In this document: piece by piece, positions 1-6,535 of the stretch
Numbering within the stretch: the stretch's first letter is position 1
Layout of the letters: each line of letters opens with the position of its first letter
Assembly: GCA_947179285.1 (NCBI GenBank)
Contig: CAMXAV010000034.1
Span: forward strand, 1 to 6,935
DNA from: an uncultured Helicobacter sp.
GTDB taxonomy: Bacteria; Campylobacterota; Campylobacteria; Campylobacterales; Helicobacteraceae
Direction: 5' to 3'
Length of the DNA: 6,935 nucleotides
Notes under the pieces: model-generated
What the model was told of the DNA's origin: nothing
What the model saw: only the letters and a program-made list of their open reading frames with translations
The model's database searches: none
Program-made: the position numbers and the translations under genes

Positions 1-2
1 GG

Positions 3-41
3 CATATAGTAGAGAACCTGCGCATTAAGGAGAACAAATGA
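3..41 (+). CDS. Possible 3' end of an upstream gene (partial)
   Basis: An open frame enters from the left edge and ends at TGA 39-41. It encodes a short tail, HIVENLRIKENK. The stop would overlap the hemE start as ATGA, the same 4-base overlap style as the next two junctions in this operon, and that is the main reason to list it. The other two forward frames stop earlier, at TAG 7-9 and TAA 26-28, so an upstream gene could equally end in one of those. Twelve residues are too few to name a product. A TRAP solute-binding protein is one candidate because that subunit is missing further on, but nothing in these residues shows it. Confidence 0.3.
   Translation, partial: HIVENLRIKENK
27..32 (+). 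promoter_or_regulatory. Ribosome binding site of hemE
   Basis: AAGGAG sits five bases before ATG 38. It is a strong Shine-Dalgarno match and fixes the hemE start. Confidence 0.85.
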
Positions 42-1054
42 TTTTTGTCGATGCATGTTTGGGGCGCGCCACACCGCGCACGCCCGTTTGGTTGATGCGC
101 CAAGCGGGGCGCTATCTAGCAGAATACCGCGCCACGCGCGCGCGGGCGAAGGATTTTTTGGGGCTCTGCAAGAATCCCGAGCTTGCGTGCGAGGTAACAT
201 TGCAGCCCATCGACATCTTGGACGTCGATGCGGCGATTTTGTTTAGCGACATTCTCGTGATTCCGCTCGAAATGGGGCTTGGGCTTGGGTTTTATGAGGG
301 CGAGGGTCCTCGATTTGCGCAAACCGTGCGTTCTCACGCCGACTTGGCGCGCTTGCAGCCGCGAGCCTTTGAGCGCACAAATTATGTCTATGAGACGCTC
401 GCAAAGATACGCGCGAAGCTGCCGCAAGACAAGGCGCTGATTGGCTTTTGTGGCGCGCCTTGGACGCTCGCAACATATATGATAGAAGGCGAGAGCAGCA
501 AGCAGTTTGCGCATAGTAAGCGCATGCTTTATAGCAATCCGAGCACGCTCAAGAAATTGCTCGCAATCCTTTGTGAAGAGCTCAAGAATTATTTGAGCAT
601 GCAGGCAAGCGCGGGCGCGAATGCGCTCATGATTTTTGATTCATGGGCGGGCGCGCTTGCGCCTGCGGCGTATCTCGAGTTTGGTTGGCAGCCGATATGC
701 GAGATTGCCGATTTCTTGCGCGCCAAGCACCCCGAGATTCCGCTCATCGTGTTTCCCAAAGGTGTCGGCGCTTTCCTCGAAATGCTCAATGGAAACTTCG
801 CCGTGCTCGGAATCGACTGGGGCATTCCGATGGCAAAGGCGCGGCAGCTCGTGGGCGAACGTTTCGTGTTGCAGGGCAATCTCGAGCCTGCGACACTCTA
901 TGACGCAAACGCGATGGAGCAGGGCGCGCTCGAGATTCTACGCGCGATGAGCGGGCAGCCGTTCGTCTTCAATCTCGGGCATGGCATGCTGCCCGACTTG
1001 CCGCGCGAGAACGCACAGCGCCTCGTTGAGATTGTGCATAGGGGCTTGGCGTGA
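38..1054 (+). CDS. hemE: Uroporphyrinogen decarboxylase
   Basis: HemE decarboxylates the four acetate side chains of uroporphyrinogen III to give coproporphyrinogen III, a cytoplasmic step of haem synthesis that needs no cofactor. The 338 residues match the usual full length. The N-terminal signature PVWLMRQAGRY (16-26) supplies the substrate-binding arginines R21 and R25. FSDI carries the essential aspartate D71. The second signature, IGFCGAPWTLATYM (135-148), carries Y147. DSWAG contains S202 and NLGHG contains H315. These correspond to the active-site Arg, Asp, Tyr, Ser and His residues known from the human enzyme, so the protein should be active. The start is fixed by AAGGAG five bases upstream. 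The stop overlaps the GTG start of the TRAP small permease by four bases, so hemE is probably co-translated with a transporter. That partner is not one expected from the haem pathway. Confidence 0.97.
   Translation: MIFVDACLGRATPRTPVWLMRQAGRYLAEYRATRARAKDFLGLCKNPELACEVTLQPIDILDVDAAILFSDILVIPLEMGLGLGFYEGEGPRFAQTVRSHADLARLQPRAFERTNYVYETLAKIRAKLPQDKALIGFCGAPWTLATYMIEGESSKQFAHSKRMLYSNPSTLKKLLAILCEELKNYLSMQASAGANALMIFDSWAGALAPAAYLEFGWQPICEIADFLRAKHPEIPLIVFPKGVGAFLEMLNGNFAVLGIDWGIPMAKARQLVGERFVLQGNLEPATLYDANAMEQGALEILRAMSGQPFVFNLGHGMLPDLPRENAQRLVEIVHRGLA
1040..1044 (+). promoter_or_regulatory. Ribosome binding site supporting the GTG start of dctQ
   Basis: AGGGG lies inside the end of hemE, six bases before GTG 1051. 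It decides for the GTG start that overlaps the hemE stop, because no in-frame ATG lies close by. Confidence 0.6.
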
Positions 1055-1608
1055 AAGAGAAGCAACGCAATCCGCTTCTGCATGGCGCGCATGTGCTCGA
1101 TGGCTTCACGCACTTCGCTGGGCTGCTGTCTGCGTCATTGTTTGTCGTGCTGATTCTGCTTGTTTTGTATAATGTCTGCCTGCGCTATATATTCGAGCTT
1201 TCGTCCGTGTCGCTTTTCGAGCTGCAATGGCACATCTTCGCGGCGGGATTCTTGCTCGCAATCCCCTACACCTTGCAACACGACAAGCATGTGCGCCTCG
1301 ATGTCCTCTACCAACATTACACCCCAAAACAGACGCATTGGCTCAAGATTATCAGCAATCTTTGTTTTGTCATGCCCTTTAGTTTGCTGATTCTGCACTA
1401 TGGCAGCGATTTTGTGATGATGAGCTACCAACAAAACGAGGTTTCCGATAGCGGCGGGCTCACGCATCGTTACCTCATCAAAGCCGTGCCGCTGCTCGCG
1501 TTTTGCCTATTGTTTATGCAGGCATATTCCGAAATCCTAAAAAGCATTGCGTTTCTCAAGAGTGGCGACAAACCCGATAACGATAATCAAGATAAAGAGC
1601 CGCAATGA
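1051..1608 (+). CDS. dctQ: TRAP transporter small permease subunit (DctQ family)
   Basis: This is the small integral-membrane subunit of a tripartite ATP-independent periplasmic (TRAP) transporter. These systems import organic acid anions using an ion gradient. The 185 residues show four hydrophobic segments, roughly 22-44, 57-74, 97-117 and 141-163, as expected for the family. Family-typical stretches are LRYIF (44-48), the amphipathic ELQWHIF (57-63), HVRLDVLY (80-87) and SGGLTHRYLIK (134-144). The last is typical of the TRAP branch that also holds 2-oxo-acid (Tak-type) systems; this subfamily placement is from memory. Translation starts at GTG, overlapping the hemE stop (GTGA), and the stop overlaps the large subunit's start (ATGA), which implies coupled translation. 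The C-terminus is a short charged tail. The substrate cannot be read from this subunit. Confidence 0.93.
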   Translation: MKEKQRNPLLHGAHVLDGFTHFAGLLSASLFVVLILLVLYNVCLRYIFELSSVSLFELQWHIFAAGFLLAIPYTLQHDKHVRLDVLYQHYTPKQTHWLKIISNLCFVMPFSLLILHYGSDFVMMSYQQNEVSDSGGLTHRYLIKAVPLLAFCLLFMQAYSEILKSIAFLKSGDKPDNDNQDKEPQ

Positions 1609-2885
1609 TTCTTCCTCTTCTACTCTTTGGTGTCACGTTTGTGTTCTTGTTTGCGGGCGTGCCTGTCGCGTTTGCGTTTGGTGGCGCGGCGTTTTTGGTC
1701 GCGTGGCTTGCGCCCGAGATTGGAATCGACATCTTCGCGCTATTGCCCGCACGAATCTATGGCATCATGAGCAATTCCACACTCATGGCGATGCCGCTGT
1801 TCATCTTCATGGGCTTGCTGCTCGAAAAAAGCGGAATCGCCGAGCGCCTGCTTGGCAACATCAGCCAACTCTTTGGCTCGTTGCGCGGCGGAATGGCGCT
1901 TGGCGTGGTGTTTGTCGGCGTTTTGCTCGCGGCGAGCACGGGCATTATTGGCGCGAGTGTCGTGATGATGGGCGTGATTGCGATTCCGTCTATGCTCTCT
2001 GCGCGCTATGCGCCAAGCTTTGCGAGCGGCGTTGTAACGGCGAGCGGCACGCTTGGGCAAATCATTCCGCCGAGTATCGTGCTGATTCTGCTTGGCGATG
2101 TGCTGCAAATCTCGGTGGGCGATTTGTTCGCCGCCGCGCTGCTGCCTAGCGCGATTTTGGTTGGGCTGTATGTCGTCTATATCCTCGCAATCGCGTTTTT
2201 GCGCCCAAACATCGCGCCTGCGACAAAGAGTGGCGCGAATCTACGCGCACTCACGCTCGACACGCTCAAATATTCTCTGCCTCCTGTCGTGCTCATCACC
2301 ATTGTGCTTGGCGGAATCCTCGCCGGGCTCGTTACGCCGAGCGAGGCGAGCGCGCTTGGCGCGGCTGGGGCTGTGTTGCTGTCGGTTTTGTTGCGCAAAT
2401 TTTCGCTTGCGCTTTTGCGCTATGCGGCGCTGCAAACGGCGATTTTCTCGGGGCTCATCTTCGCGATTCTCATCGGCGCTTCGGCTTTTACGCTCGTGTT
2501 CAACGAGACAGAGGGTGGCGATTTGATTTTCGCGCTTTTCGAGAGCAGCGAGGACAAATGGACATTTATTTTCGTGGCGATGCTGCTTGTGTTTGTGCTT
2601 GGATTCTTGATTGACTTCATCGAGATTTGCTTCATCGTTGTGCCGCTGTTTTTGCCGCTCGTGGCGCATTTTCAGATAGACGCGCTGTGGTTTGCGATTC
2701 TGCTTGCGCTCAATTTGCAAACATCGTTTCTAACGCCGCCGTTTGGCTTTGCGCTGTTCTATCTCAAGGGCGCAATGGGCAATGCGTTGCGCACGCTCGA
2801 GATTTATAAGGGCGCTGTGCCGTTTATCTGCTTGCAGCTCCTGCTGCTCGCGCTTTTGATGTTGTTTCCACAAATCGTGATATAG
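1605..2885 (+). CDS. dctM: TRAP transporter large permease subunit (DctM family)
   Basis: This is the large membrane subunit, the transport channel proper, of the same TRAP system. Its 426 residues are the normal length and almost wholly hydrophobic, consistent with about a dozen membrane segments. The two re-entrant hairpin signatures that shape the substrate and sodium site are both present: GQIIPPS (151-157) and TSFLTPPFG (373-381). The family motifs MAMPLFIFMG (61-70) and GLVTPSEASALGAAGA (241-256) are also intact. The start overlaps the small-subunit stop by four bases. The gene ends 23 bases from the convergent aspA end, and I see no hairpin-plus-U-tract terminator in that gap. No periplasmic binding protein (P) follows, so it must be encoded to the left of hemE or elsewhere. 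The dct name marks the family and does not prove C4-dicarboxylate as substrate; 2-oxo acids or lactate are also possible for this branch. Confidence 0.95.
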   Translation: MILPLLLFGVTFVFLFAGVPVAFAFGGAAFLVAWLAPEIGIDIFALLPARIYGIMSNSTLMAMPLFIFMGLLLEKSGIAERLLGNISQLFGSLRGGMALGVVFVGVLLAASTGIIGASVVMMGVIAIPSMLSARYAPSFASGVVTASGTLGQIIPPSIVLILLGDVLQISVGDLFAAALLPSAILVGLYVVYILAIAFLRPNIAPATKSGANLRALTLDTLKYSLPPVVLITIVLGGILAGLVTPSEASALGAAGAVLLSVLLRKFSLALLRYAALQTAIFSGLIFAILIGASAFTLVFNETEGGDLIFALFESSEDKWTFIFVAMLLVFVLGFLIDFIEICFIVVPLFLPLVAHFQIDALWFAILLALNLQTSFLTPPFGFALFYLKGAMGNALRTLEIYKGAVPFICLQLLLLALLMLFPQIVI

Positions 2886-2908
2886 CGCGGCAGCGAGGAG
2901 GCAAAGGG

Positions 2909-4318
2909 CTAGAATTTGATTTTCTCGCGAGGCGCAATGAGGCTTTCGGGCTCGAGAATCTTCTCGACTTGCTCGGCTGTGAGCAGCCCCTTTTGCACAA
3001 CCAAATCGCCAACCTTGAGATTCTTCTCGAGCGCCTCTTTGGCGATTGCCGTTGAGTTTGCATAGCCAATGTAGGGATTGAGCGCCGTAACGAGCCCAAT
3101 GCTCTTGAGGACATATTCACGGCATGTCTGCTTGTTCGCCTCGATTCCGTTGATACAAAGCGTTACAAATGTGCGCAACGCGTTTTTGAGCATATCGAGC
3201 GACTTAAAGAGTGTGTAGGCAGCCACAGGCTCGAACACATTGAGCTGCAACTGCCCCGCTTCGGCGGCGAGGACAACGCAGCCATCTTGCCCGATGATAT
3301 AATAGCACACCTGCCCGACAACTTCGGGAATCACGGGGTTAACCTTGCCCGGCATAATCGAGCTGCCCGGCTGCATTGCCGGGAGCTTGATTTCGGCGAT
3401 TCCATCGCGAGGACCAGAGCTTAAGAGGCGCAAGTCGTTGCAGATTTTGGCGATTTTGGTTGCCGAGATTTTGAGCGCCGATGAGGTGATGAGATAGGCG
3501 CTTTGGTCGGGCGTTGCCTTGATGAGATTCTTCGAGATTTCGTAATCAACGCCCGTTACCTCGCGCAATGCCTTTTCTATCTCGCGTGTGTAGTCGGGGT
3601 GCGAGTTGATGCCCGTTCCAATCGCTGTTGCGCCCATATTGACTTCGAGGCACGCGATTTGCGCCGTTTTGAGATATTTGATGTCATCGCGCACGCTCGC
3701 GGCAAAGCCGCCAAACTCTTGCCCCAATGTCATCGGCACGGCGTCTTGAAGCTGTGTGCGCCCCATTTTTATCACATCTTTAAACTCCTGTGCTTTGCGC
3801 TCAAACGCGTTTGCGAGCTCTTCATACGAGGCGAGCAATTTTTCGATTTTGTTGTAAAGCGTGATGTGAATCGCTGTGGGGTAGGCATCGTTTGTCGATT
3901 GCGAGAGGTTGATATGGTTGTTGGGGTGGCAATATTGATAGTCGCCCTTTTTGTGCCCCAATTTTTCGAGCGCGACATTCGCGATGACCTCGTTTGCGTT
4001 CATGTTTGTCGATGTTCCCGCGCCGCCTTGAAACATATCGACAACGAAATGGTCATTATATTTACCATTATATACGTCATCGCATGCCGCATAGATTGCC
4101 TCGGCGATTTTGGAATCCAAGAGCCCAAGCCGAGCGTTTGCGAGCGCGGCAGCCTTTTTGACCTGCGCAAAAGATTTGATGAAGTCGGGATAGACGCGCA
4201 ACGTTGTGCCGCTGATTTGAAAGTTTTCCTTTGCACGCGCCGTTTGCACGCCATAATAAAACTCATTGCTGATTTCTTTGTCGCCAATGAGGTCATGTTC
4301 GATTCTTGTGTCTGCCAT
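2909..4318 (-). CDS. aspA: Aspartate ammonia-lyase (aspartase)
   Basis: AspA reversibly converts L-aspartate to fumarate and ammonia in the cytoplasm. In Campylobacterota this feeds amino-acid carbon into the TCA cycle and supplies fumarate as an electron acceptor. All superfamily signatures are present in the 469 residues: GTSTNMNANE (101-110), QSTNDAYPT (140-148), and the mobile SS-loop GSSIMPGKVNPVIPE (318-332) with the catalytic serine (S319 by alignment from memory), K325 and N327. The DTRIEHDLIGDKEI start and the YYGVQTARA stretch favour aspartase over the related fumarase C and argininosuccinate lyase. Length is normal for the family. ATG 4318 is preceded by AAGGAG with five bases of spacing. 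Transcription probably starts from the TGnTATAAT promoter about 60 bases upstream. The gene is convergent with dctM. A functional tie through uptake of an organic acid is possible but unproven. Confidence 0.97.
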   Translation of the reverse strand: MADTRIEHDLIGDKEISNEFYYGVQTARAKENFQISGTTLRVYPDFIKSFAQVKKAAALANARLGLLDSKIAEAIYAACDDVYNGKYNDHFVVDMFQGGAGTSTNMNANEVIANVALEKLGHKKGDYQYCHPNNHINLSQSTNDAYPTAIHITLYNKIEKLLASYEELANAFERKAQEFKDVIKMGRTQLQDAVPMTLGQEFGGFAASVRDDIKYLKTAQIACLEVNMGATAIGTGINSHPDYTREIEKALREVTGVDYEISKNLIKATPDQSAYLITSSALKISATKIAKICNDLRLLSSGPRDGIAEIKLPAMQPGSSIMPGKVNPVIPEVVGQVCYYIIGQDGCVVLAAEAGQLQLNVFEPVAAYTLFKSLDMLKNALRTFVTLCINGIEANKQTCREYVLKSIGLVTALNPYIGYANSTAIAKEALEKNLKVGDLVVQKGLLTAEQVEKILEPESLIAPREKIKF

Positions 4319-4323
4319 TGCTT

Positions 4324-4329
4324 CTCCTT
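4324..4329 (-). promoter_or_regulatory. Ribosome binding site of aspA
   Basis: AAGGAG on the minus strand, five bases before the ATG. It is a strong match and fixes the start. Confidence 0.85.
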
Positions 4330-4360
4330 AATTATAACTGAAATTTTTACGCTTGCCGAT

Positions 4361-4376
4361 TCGTTTCAGCAAACGA
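4361..4376. repeat. Short perfect palindrome at the aspA transcription start
   Basis: TCGTTT and AAACGA are perfect 6-bp arms around CAGC. The element lies just downstream of the predicted aspA -10 box, so it covers the expected transcription start and the first bases of the leader. It could be an operator for a dimeric regulator or a leader stem-loop. No known regulator site is recognised. Confidence 0.45.
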
Positions 4377-4379
4377 GGC

Positions 4380-4388
4380 ATTATAGCA
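4380..4388 (-). promoter_or_regulatory. Sigma-70 extended -10 promoter of aspA
   Basis: The minus strand reads TGCTATAAT, a perfect TATAAT with the extended TGn. No clear -35 box is present, which is normal for housekeeping promoters in Campylobacterota. Transcription would begin near 4373, giving a leader of about 55 bases. A second TATAAT (4331-4336) touches the ribosome binding site and is too close to the start to serve as the main promoter. Confidence 0.7.
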
Positions 4389-4416
4389 AAAATGTTCATT
4401 TTTTTGGAATCGCCCC

Positions 4417-4446
4417 TTGAAAAAAATCCAAAAATTACGATATAGT
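4417..4446 (+). promoter_or_regulatory. Probable promoter of the calcium-loop protein (sigma-28-like or sigma-70)
   Basis: TTGAAA (4417-4422) is followed after 15 bases by CGATAT (4438-4443), the -10 form known for sigma-28 (FliA) promoters in this phylum. The -35 part is only a partial match to TAAA. The same bases also offer TATAGT (4441-4446), 18 bases after TTGAAA, a fair sigma-70 -10 box. I cannot decide between the two from sequence. Either would start transcription about 50 bases before the ATG. Confidence 0.45.
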
Positions 4447-4490
4447 TAGTGTAACAATACTCTGAAGGACCAGAGGGCAAAATTCATCTA

Positions 4491-4497
4491 AGGAGAG
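4491..4497 (+). promoter_or_regulatory. Ribosome binding site of the calcium-loop protein
   Basis: AGGAGAG lies six bases before ATG 4504. It is strong, supports this start, and suggests good translation. Confidence 0.8.
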
Positions 4498-4503
4498 ACA
4501 ACC

Positions 4504-6213
4504 ATGGACGGTTTAGTTTCATCATTTCAATACAGCTCTAGTCGTTTCACCACAAGCCTCTACGACAAAGGCGAGAACGACAAAACCACTACCGCAACCA
4601 CCACGACTACAACACAAACCGTTGCCACAACAGCCAACGCCGTGAGCGAGCGCGATGCAAATGGCGGCAACCAAGGCGGCAATAATGGCAACAACGGCGG
4701 AGTCGCCACAGCGATTACGGCAACAGGCGTGCAATTTGGCGCGACACTCGGCAATGCTGTTGCCCAAGAGGCAATCGTCAATCGTGCGCTCGAGCTCGTG
4801 CAGAGCGTGCGCGAGACGATGTTCGGGGAATTGAGCCAAGCGCTTGGATTTTCGAGCGATATTATCAACAAGGTTGTCGAGCAGCAAGCGTTTGTCGAGG
4901 CGCTCAACGAGAACAATTTCGCGATGAGCGGATTCACGCTTGGCTTTAGCGCAACGCTCGTAAGCGGCGCGCAAACACAATCGGTGAATGTCAGCGTTTC
5001 GCTTTCGCAAAGCTTCCTTCAAAACAATTTTAGCAGCACCGAGCTTTCGACATACACCGCGTTGCGCAACATGTTCTTGCTCACAGGCGAGATTCCACAG
5101 ATTGACACAGTCGATAGCTGGATTCGCAAGGCATACAACGCGTATGGCAGCAGCTCGAGCAACGGCGTGTCCTCGATGCAAAGCTCGCTCACAAGCCAAA
5201 TGACGATTTCACGTGTCGAGTTTAGCAGCATCAGCCTTCAGACGCTCTCGAATGCCAATAGCAGAAATTTGGACGTGAGCCTCTCGACATTGTCGGTGGA
5301 TACGAGCATTGTACGATGGCAGGGCAATGATTCTGTGAATCTCGTCGACCCGCTCATCATCGACCTTGGCGGCGATGGTGTCGAGCTTAGCAACGACACC
5401 TTTAGCTTCGACCTTGATGCAGACGGCGAAAGCGACCAAATCTCTCGCCCCAAAGGCAACAGCGGATTCCTCGCGCTCGACAAAAACGGCGATGGAATCA
5501 TCAATGACGGCACAGAGCTTTTTGGCACACAAAACGGCGATGGATTCAAAGACTTGGCGCGCTACGACAGCAACGGCGATGGCAAGATTGACAAAGATGA
5601 CCCCATCTATGACAAACTCCGCATCTGGAAACCGGGCGCAAACGGCGACCAAGGCGAGCTCATTGGGCTTGGCGAAGTCGGAATCGGCGCGATTTATTTG
5701 GACGCCAAAAATAACGAACAACTCATGCAAAGCGCAAGCGGCGAGACGCTCGGCGTGCAACGCAAAAGCGCCGCATATCAGCGCACTGACGGCAGCGAGG
5801 GGCAGATTTATCATATCGACCTTGCCAAACGAGACGAGCAAAGCAGCGCTGTGAGCAAGGGCGCGGGGATTGCCGCGTATCATAAATCGCAAAACGACCT
5901 CGACCTTTTGCGCACGCTCGTTGGCAACACCAAAAACGAGGACGCGAGCGCGAACAACACAGGCAGCCTCGAGAACATCACGCAGCTCACGCCCGCCGAG
6001 ATTCGCCAGCAAATCGAGGAGATTAGAAACGGCAATGTGAGCGAGGAGAATCTCGCGCTTGTGCAGCTTGACGCGTTGCTTGGCAAGGCGAAAAACAGCG
6101 ATGGGCTCACAGCGATTCTTAATCGCGTGGCATTTGACGGCAACCTCTCGTCAGTCAATGACCAAATGTTCAACTACCAAGCGCTTGTGAATGCACAGCG
6201 ACTCTTGGCATAG
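4504..6213 (+). CDS. EF-hand-like calcium-binding protein, probably exported, function unknown
   Basis: The 569-residue protein has three parts. Residues 1-67 are low-complexity: a threonine run (28-43), then a Gly/Asn-rich linker (54-66). Residues 68-275 are a Ser/Ala/Gln-rich region with no family I recognise. Residues 280-400 form a compact calcium block: DLGGDG (287-292), DLDADG (303-308), the loop DKNGDGIINDGTE (326-338) and the canonical EF-hand loop DSNGDGKIDKDD (355-366). The block continues through KLRIW (371-375) and VGIGAIYLDAK (392-402). Its order, DPLIIDLGGDG then GFLALDKNGDG then ELFG then LRIW, is known from many uncharacterised proteobacterial proteins and large calcium-binding exoproteins. 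The C-terminal 75 residues look helical. There is no Sec signal peptide, membrane segment, cysteine or RTX nonapeptide repeat. Lack of cysteine and calcium dependence fit a role outside the cytoplasm, but the export route is unknown. It is convergent with a sigma-54-driven small gene. Confidence 0.88.
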   Translation: MDGLVSSFQYSSSRFTTSLYDKGENDKTTTATTTTTTQTVATTANAVSERDANGGNQGGNNGNNGGVATAITATGVQFGATLGNAVAQEAIVNRALELVQSVRETMFGELSQALGFSSDIINKVVEQQAFVEALNENNFAMSGFTLGFSATLVSGAQTQSVNVSVSLSQSFLQNNFSSTELSTYTALRNMFLLTGEIPQIDTVDSWIRKAYNAYGSSSSNGVSSMQSSLTSQMTISRVEFSSISLQTLSNANSRNLDVSLSTLSVDTSIVRWQGNDSVNLVDPLIIDLGGDGVELSNDTFSFDLDADGESDQISRPKGNSGFLALDKNGDGIINDGTELFGTQNGDGFKDLARYDSNGDGKIDKDDPIYDKLRIWKPGANGDQGELIGLGEVGIGAIYLDAKNNEQLMQSASGETLGVQRKSAAYQRTDGSEGQIYHIDLAKRDEQSSAVSKGAGIAAYHKSQNDLDLLRTLVGNTKNEDASANNTGSLENITQLTPAEIRQQIEEIRNGNVSEENLALVQLDALLGKAKNSDGLTAILNRVAFDGNLSSVNDQMFNYQALVNAQRLLA

Positions 6214-6222
6214 ACTTTGCGA

Positions 6223-6252
6223 GGCTAGGCGCGCTTTAACCTTGCCCTAGCC
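6223..6252. terminator. Inverted repeat between convergent genes, possible weak bidirectional terminator
   Basis: GGCTAGG (6223-6229) and CCTAGCC (6246-6252) are perfect 7-bp arms around a 16-base loop, placed exactly between the two convergent gene ends. The right arm includes the stop codon of the small gene. No T-run follows on either strand, so efficient intrinsic termination is doubtful. Confidence 0.35.
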
Positions 6253-6477
6253 CCGATTGGTTGGGTAGAGCCCGCTCGCGCGGCTCGCGAACAATTGGGC
6301 TTGGGCTTGTGGGCTCGAATCTTTCGCAACATCTTGAAGCTTCTCTTGCAAGATTGCGGCAAATGGGCTCGAATCTTCTGATTCTGACTCGGTTGTGTGG
6401 TAGCGCCTTTGCGCCACATTCGCGTATTGCGATACGGAATTGCTGGAAAGCAGACTATCGGCAAAAGAAAGGTTCAT
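6247..6477 (-). CDS. Small unknown protein under a sigma-54 promoter, candidate flagellar-regulon gene
   Basis: This encodes 76 residues of no family I recognise. It has no signal peptide, membrane segment or cysteine. It is rich in Ser, Ala and Gln, has an acidic stretch (ESESED, 30-35), a probable amphipathic helix (39-53) and ends in GLYPTNRG. DSSP occurs twice, at 35-38 and 53-56, because of a 14-bp direct repeat in the DNA. The ATG at 6477 has AGGGA six bases upstream. The best support that it is real is the strong sigma-54 site 60-75 bases upstream on the same strand. In Helicobacter and Campylobacter, sigma-54 mainly drives middle flagellar genes such as hook, rod and minor flagellin genes. 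A flagellar accessory, chaperone or co-exported protein is therefore the best guess. Another minus-strand frame overlapping it (6225-6464) lacks this support. Confidence 0.65.
   Translation of the reverse strand: MNLSFADSLLSSNSVSQYANVAQRRYHTTESESEDSSPFAAILQEKLQDVAKDSSPQAQAQLFASRASGLYPTNRG
6310..6377. repeat. 14-bp direct repeat inside the small gene
   Basis: TGGGCTCGAATCTT occurs at 6310-6323 and again at 6364-6377, 54 bases apart, exactly 18 codons. It keeps frame and accounts for the repeated DSSP in the 76-residue protein. It may mark an old 54-bp tandem duplication. Confidence 0.6.
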
Positions 6478-6535
6478 CGTTTTTCCCTTTTTCCTTTATT
6501 GGCTTTGCAATCCTTTGCACTTCTTGTCCTTACCC

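Noticed and set aside
2886..2908. Terminator between dctM and aspA
   Set aside because: The 23-base gap has no inverted repeat and no T-run on either strand. Any termination there must use signals inside the genes or Rho.
3503..4420. Long plus-strand open frame (305 codons) opposite aspA
   Set aside because: It lies antisense to the strongly conserved aspA, shows no recognisable family, and its composition (many C, R, V and F residues) is what the reverse of this codon use gives. It is a shadow frame.
4404..4420. Possible sigma-54 site before the calcium-loop gene (TTGGAAT...CTTGA)
   Set aside because: The GG is present, but ten bases on there is TG instead of GC. The TTG is shifted by one base and followed by A, so the strict GG-N10-GC rule fails.
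5464..5610. RTX toxin identity for the calcium-loop protein
   Set aside because: The loops are EF-hand-like (DxNGDG), not the GGxGxDxxx nonapeptide arrays of RTX toxins, and no RTX toxin domain or type I secretion gene is visible.
5209..6012. Minus-strand open frame of 267 codons opposite the calcium-loop gene
   Set aside because: It is antisense to clear calcium loops in the plus frame. It has no motif and no ribosome binding site that I can see.
6225..6464. Alternative minus-strand frame of 79 codons overlapping the small gene
   Set aside because: It shares the DNA of the 76-residue ORF in another frame, is rich in Arg, Pro and Lys as shadow frames are, and starts without a supported ribosome binding site.
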